Shown: in pieces, positions 62,041 to 64,000 of the stretch | Layout of the letters: every line of letters starts with the position of its first letter | Position numbering within the stretch: position 1 is the first letter of the stretch | Assembly (NCBI GenBank): GCA_000171835.1 | Contig: ABHC01000014.1 | Location: 85,697 to 149,696, forward strand | Length of the DNA: 64,000 nt | Direction: 5' to 3' | Source: an alpha proteobacterium BAL199 | GTDB taxonomy: Bacteria; Pseudomonadota; Alphaproteobacteria; Thalassobaculales; Thalassobaculaceae | The notes under the pieces: model-generated | Told to the model about the DNA's origin: nothing | The model's database searches: none | The model's input: the letters and a program-made list of their open reading frames with translations, nothing else | Made by a program: the position numbers and the translations under genes

Positions 62041-63483
62041 ATGAAACGACTTCTTGCAACGCTGGTGATTTTGACGGGCTTAATCGGCTCAGGTGGGGAT
62101 GTGTGGGCTGATGAATATGCAGATGTATTAAAGACTATTAACAGTGGTGACCATTCGCTTGCGCTGAAAGTAGCGATACCCCGCGCCGAACAGGGGGTCG
62201 CCTGGGCGCAAAATATACTGGGCGCCGCGTACAAGCTTGGTTTAGGCGTCACTCAGGATAATGCTGAAGCGCTGAAGTGGTTTCGCAAGTCAGCTGAGCA
62301 AGGGTTTGCGAAGGCGCAGAACAATCTTGGTTGGATGTACTACAACGGCGAAGGCGTCACTCAGGATTATGCTGAAGCGCTGAAGTGGCATCGCAAGGCA
62401 GCGGAGCAGGGACGTGCAGATGCGCAGTTTATTATTGGTCTGATGTACAACATCGGTAAAGGCGTCACTCAGGATTATGCAGAGGCGGTAAAGTGGTATC
62501 GCAAGGCAGCGGAGCAGGGATATGCGGATGCGCAGTACAAACTTGGTTGGATGTACGCAAGGGGCGATGGCGTCACTCAAGATTATGCTGAGGCGGTGAA
62601 GTGGTATCGCAAGGCTGCTGAGCAGGGCGATGCGGTTGCGCAGCACAATCTGGGAGTGAGTTACGATAACGGCAATGGCGTCACTCAAGATAATGCTGAG
62701 GCGGTGAAGTGGTATCGCAAGGCTGCTGAGCAGGGATATGCGGCTGCGCAGTACAATCTGGGAGTGAGTTACTACAACGGCGATGGCGTCTTACAGGATA
62801 CGATTGCAGCTTATATGTGGTTCAACATCGCTGCGGCGAATGGGAATAATGCGAAAAATAGGGATACGTTAGATACGTTAGCTGAAGAACTTACTAAAGC
62901 AGACATTATTGAAGCACAAAAGCGGGCGAAACGCTGTGTGGCGTCTGGATACAAGGACTGCGACATCGGCTCAGGTCAACTTGAAGAAGAACAGAAAAAA
63001 ATAGCGATGGCGCTACCAATCAAATCTTTTATTGAAAATTATGATTTTGATTCTGACTTAGTCGCACAAGTCCTGAACTACTCGACTTTCGCTGCAGAGG
63101 GAGTTACGGGGCATTCGGTCAGTCAATTTGAAGTTATATTATCCCTTGCTACTCCAGGCGCCTACAGAAAATACATTAATAAGCCGGAAAGATATACATG
63201 GCGGAAAGACGAAAAAGATAGCTGTGTATATCATTTGGCGGTGTCAGGGGAGAAATCAGAAGATTCTAGCATGTCAGTAGCGAAGATAGATTTGAATTCT
63301 TATTCTCCTAAGTTAATCAAGTTTGAAGATGAATATTATAGGGAGGGTTGGTGGACATTAGTGAAACATGAGATTGATATTCTGTTTGGTGTGACGAAAG
63401 GGTCGATAGATAGTGATCGGTTGATACGAGGTTGGACAAAAATCTATTCCGATTATTGTGAAGGTAAGAAGTCAGCTTGGTGA
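62041..63483 (+). CDS. Sel1-repeat secreted protein with unique C-terminal domain
   Basis: 480 residues from the ATG at 62041 (an ATG at 62038 overlaps by 4 bp and is possible). Signal peptide MKRLLATLVILTGLIGSGGDVWA. Residues ~50-265 are about six Sel1 repeats of ~36 residues with the core GVTQDxAEAxKWYRKAAEQG. The last ~190 residues are a non-repetitive domain I do not recognise (SFIENYDFDSDLVAQVL, a Cys in DSCVYHLAVSG). Sel1 proteins act as protein-interaction scaffolds. It starts at the stop codon of the split recombinase gene, so it was probably translationally coupled to it before the IS insertion. Confidence 0.88.
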   Translation: MKRLLATLVILTGLIGSGGDVWADEYADVLKTINSGDHSLALKVAIPRAEQGVAWAQNILGAAYKLGLGVTQDNAEALKWFRKSAEQGFAKAQNNLGWMYYNGEGVTQDYAEALKWHRKAAEQGRADAQFIIGLMYNIGKGVTQDYAEAVKWYRKAAEQGYADAQYKLGWMYARGDGVTQDYAEAVKWYRKAAEQGDAVAQHNLGVSYDNGNGVTQDNAEAVKWYRKAAEQGYAAAQYNLGVSYYNGDGVLQDTIAAYMWFNIAAANGNNAKNRDTLDTLAEELTKADIIEAQKRAKRCVASGYKDCDIGSGQLEEEQKKIAMALPIKSFIENYDFDSDLVAQVLNYSTFAAEGVTGHSVSQFEVILSLATPGAYRKYINKPERYTWRKDEKDSCVYHLAVSGEKSEDSSMSVAKIDLNSYSPKLIKFEDEYYREGWWTLVKHEIDILFGVTKGSIDSDRLIRGWTKIYSDYCEGKKSAW

Positions 63484-63505
63484 TTTTCCACCGATCCACC
63501 ACCGA

Positions 63506-63572
63506 CCGATAAATGCTCGCTTACTGCACGTAGGAAAACTCGCCCGATAAGCGCTCGTCCGATAAGCAGTAG
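63506..63572. repeat. Three short CCGATAA direct repeats
   Basis: CCGATAAATGCTCG (63506-63519), CCGATAAGCGCTCG (63544-63557) and CCGATAAGCAGTAG (63559-63572) lie between the Sel1 gene and the recombinase remnant. They could be recombinase-binding sites or chance repeats. Confidence 0.35.
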
Positions 63573-63600
63573 AAAGAAATTGAAAAAAAGCTTTCAGTTT

Positions 63601-63654
63601 CCGAAGCATTACTTTGAGGTGTGCGAAGGCGCGATGAAGAAGGTCGTCGGGTGA
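63601..63654 (+). pseudogene. C-terminal remnant of a second small tyrosine recombinase
   Basis: The frame PKHYFEVCEGAMKKVVG ending at TGA 63652-63654 aligns with the end of the split recombinase (TQRYIEVSENAMKRVVG): Tyr, Glu, Val, Glu, Ala, Met, Lys and the final VVG match. The frame continues upstream to the Sel1 stop without a start codon, and the rest of a recombinase is absent. It is followed immediately by a small gene whose ATG shares one base with its stop (TGATG). It is probably a remnant of a related, diverged module. Confidence 0.6.
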
Positions 63655-63869
63655 TGAAATCTTATGTTTCCAAAAGACCGGGAAAAACTGAGGTCCACCT
63701 GAACGTCACGTTGCTCTTGCCTCCTCGTATCCAGCCGGGACGGCAAAGTGAACATGAAAAGCCGGTCAATCGTCTTGCAAGTCGCTTCCTGCTGGTTGCC
63801 GTTGCATTCCTTGCCATCCCCGCTTTTATCGGCTTGATGATGTTATTCATCAGAAGTTTTGGTCGATGA
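63654..63869 (+). CDS. Small single-span membrane protein
   Basis: 71 residues from the ATG at 63654. A basic N-terminal half (KSYVSKRPGKTE, then PPRIQPGRQSEHEKPVN) and one transmembrane helix near the C-terminus (FLLVAVAFLAIPAFIGLMMLF). It starts inside the stop codon of the recombinase remnant, in the same way the Sel1 gene joins the split recombinase. No family recognised. Confidence 0.6.
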   Translation: MKSYVSKRPGKTEVHLNVTLLLPPRIQPGRQSEHEKPVNRLASRFLLVAVAFLAIPAFIGLMMLFIRSFGR

Positions 63870-63913
63870 AATGAAAGCGCTTTTAGCTGTCTTGTAAAAA
63901 TGATTGCGTGATC

Positions 63914-63939
63914 GTTTACAAGGTTTTTACAAATTCCAT
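63914..63939. repeat. Second copy of the integrase-promoter repeat
   Basis: GTTTACAAGGTTTTTACAAA followed by TTCCAT matches 57311-57336 at 23 of 26 positions. At 57311 it precedes an integrase start; here it lies 24-50 bp before the right part of the window's last bases, where another gene may begin outside the window. Confidence 0.55.
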
Positions 63940-64000
63940 CAAAGGTCCATCGGCACAATATCTAGTATGATAAGCTCGATAGAGCATACTAAATGAGCGA

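Larger units (their letters stand above)
60318..62041 (+). pseudogene. Small tyrosine recombinase split by an IS630 element
   Basis: The 5' part (60318-60816) encodes a catalytic-domain-only recombinase of FimB-like size: Arg in DAGLRAKEIALLEW, Lys in SSKGRSGG and HSGRR as His-x-x-Arg. The IS at 60817-61965 then interrupts it; reading on gives a short tail and a stop at 60822-60824. Rejoining through a single TA gives a 190-codon frame: LARHSSLQMTQRYIEVSENAMKRVVG can be read across the join with the second His and the catalytic Tyr. The stop TGA 62039-62041 shares its last base with the ATG at 62041 of the Sel1 gene. An AGAGG ribosome-binding site precedes the start. The ~190-residue protein without a core-binding domain is unusual for an integrase. 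Confidence 0.8.
57193..64000. mobile_element. Integrated genomic island (right end outside window)
   Basis: Immediately after the tRNA-Val the sequence becomes AT-richer and contains a tyrosine recombinase, a minus-strand three-gene set, small hypothetical genes, a second interrupted recombinase, an IS630 element and cargo genes. No second copy of the tRNA 3' end is present in the window, so the right boundary was not found. Confidence 0.85.

Noticed and set aside
62220..62790. Tandem DNA repeats of about 108 bp considered as a CRISPR or satellite array
   Set aside because: They are the coding repeats of the Sel1 protein (36 residues each), in frame, without spacers.

Overview
The window is about 57 kb of GC-rich chromosome followed, from a tRNA-Val gene at 57118-57192, by an AT-richer integrated island that runs off the right edge. 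Gene content (chorismate synthase and FabI beside SppA, a Zn-finger-less DnaJ and a 17 kDa-antigen-like lipoprotein, BluB, ChoXWV with BetB, Pot-type and TRAP importers, TylF and FkbM methyltransferases) fits an alphaproteobacterium, probably Rhodospirillales-like and possibly marine. That assignment is an inference from gene content, not a measured placement.

Layout. 1-3359: transporters (two MFS, one EamA) and a coiled-coil membrane protein. 3367-12715: a SPOR lipoprotein, then a catabolic set with a class II aldolase, a YtcJ-type amidohydrolase, an orphan TRAP binding protein, a deaminase-like amidohydrolase and a D-hydantoinase. 10049-20318: five FkbM-type methyltransferases interleaved with two paralogous TIGR04372-like glycosyltransferases, partly in convergent pairs. 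One glycosyltransferase carries a frameshift and one methyltransferase a nonsense codon. The array separates the hydantoinase (11255) from an N-carbamoyl-D-amino-acid amidohydrolase (20474), the next enzyme of the same pathway. 21559-37803: housekeeping and cell-envelope genes (TTC38-like, extensin-like, TlyA, DUF2806, SppA, AroC, FabI, YihY, DnaJ, PdxH, CDF transporter, a kinase/ATPase fusion, universal stress protein). 37862-48146: SDR, GATase, PadR-like regulator, a four-gene Pot-type ABC importer and a divergent dimethylglycine/sarcosine-dehydrogenase-like flavoprotein. 48252-57051: TylF-like methyltransferase, HAD phosphatase, choline/betaine importer ChoXWV, BluB, BetB, a transglycosylase and an N-formylglutamate amidohydrolase.

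Mobile DNA. Two base-for-base identical 94-bp elements (24549-24642 and 33038-33131, opposite orientation), each flanked by TA inside CTAG, look like MITEs of the IS630 type. A complete IS630-family element (60817-61965) lies in the island, also in a CTAG target, with related terminal repeats. It splits a small tyrosine recombinase gene so that the catalytic His and Tyr lie beyond the insertion. Removing the insertion with one TA copy restores a 190-codon frame whose stop overlaps the start of a Sel1-repeat gene. A second recombinase C-terminus at about 63600-63654 is joined in the same way to a small membrane-protein gene. This recombinase-tail/cargo coupling, the operator-like sequences beside it and the degenerating FkbM/glycosyltransferase array are the most unusual parts of the window.
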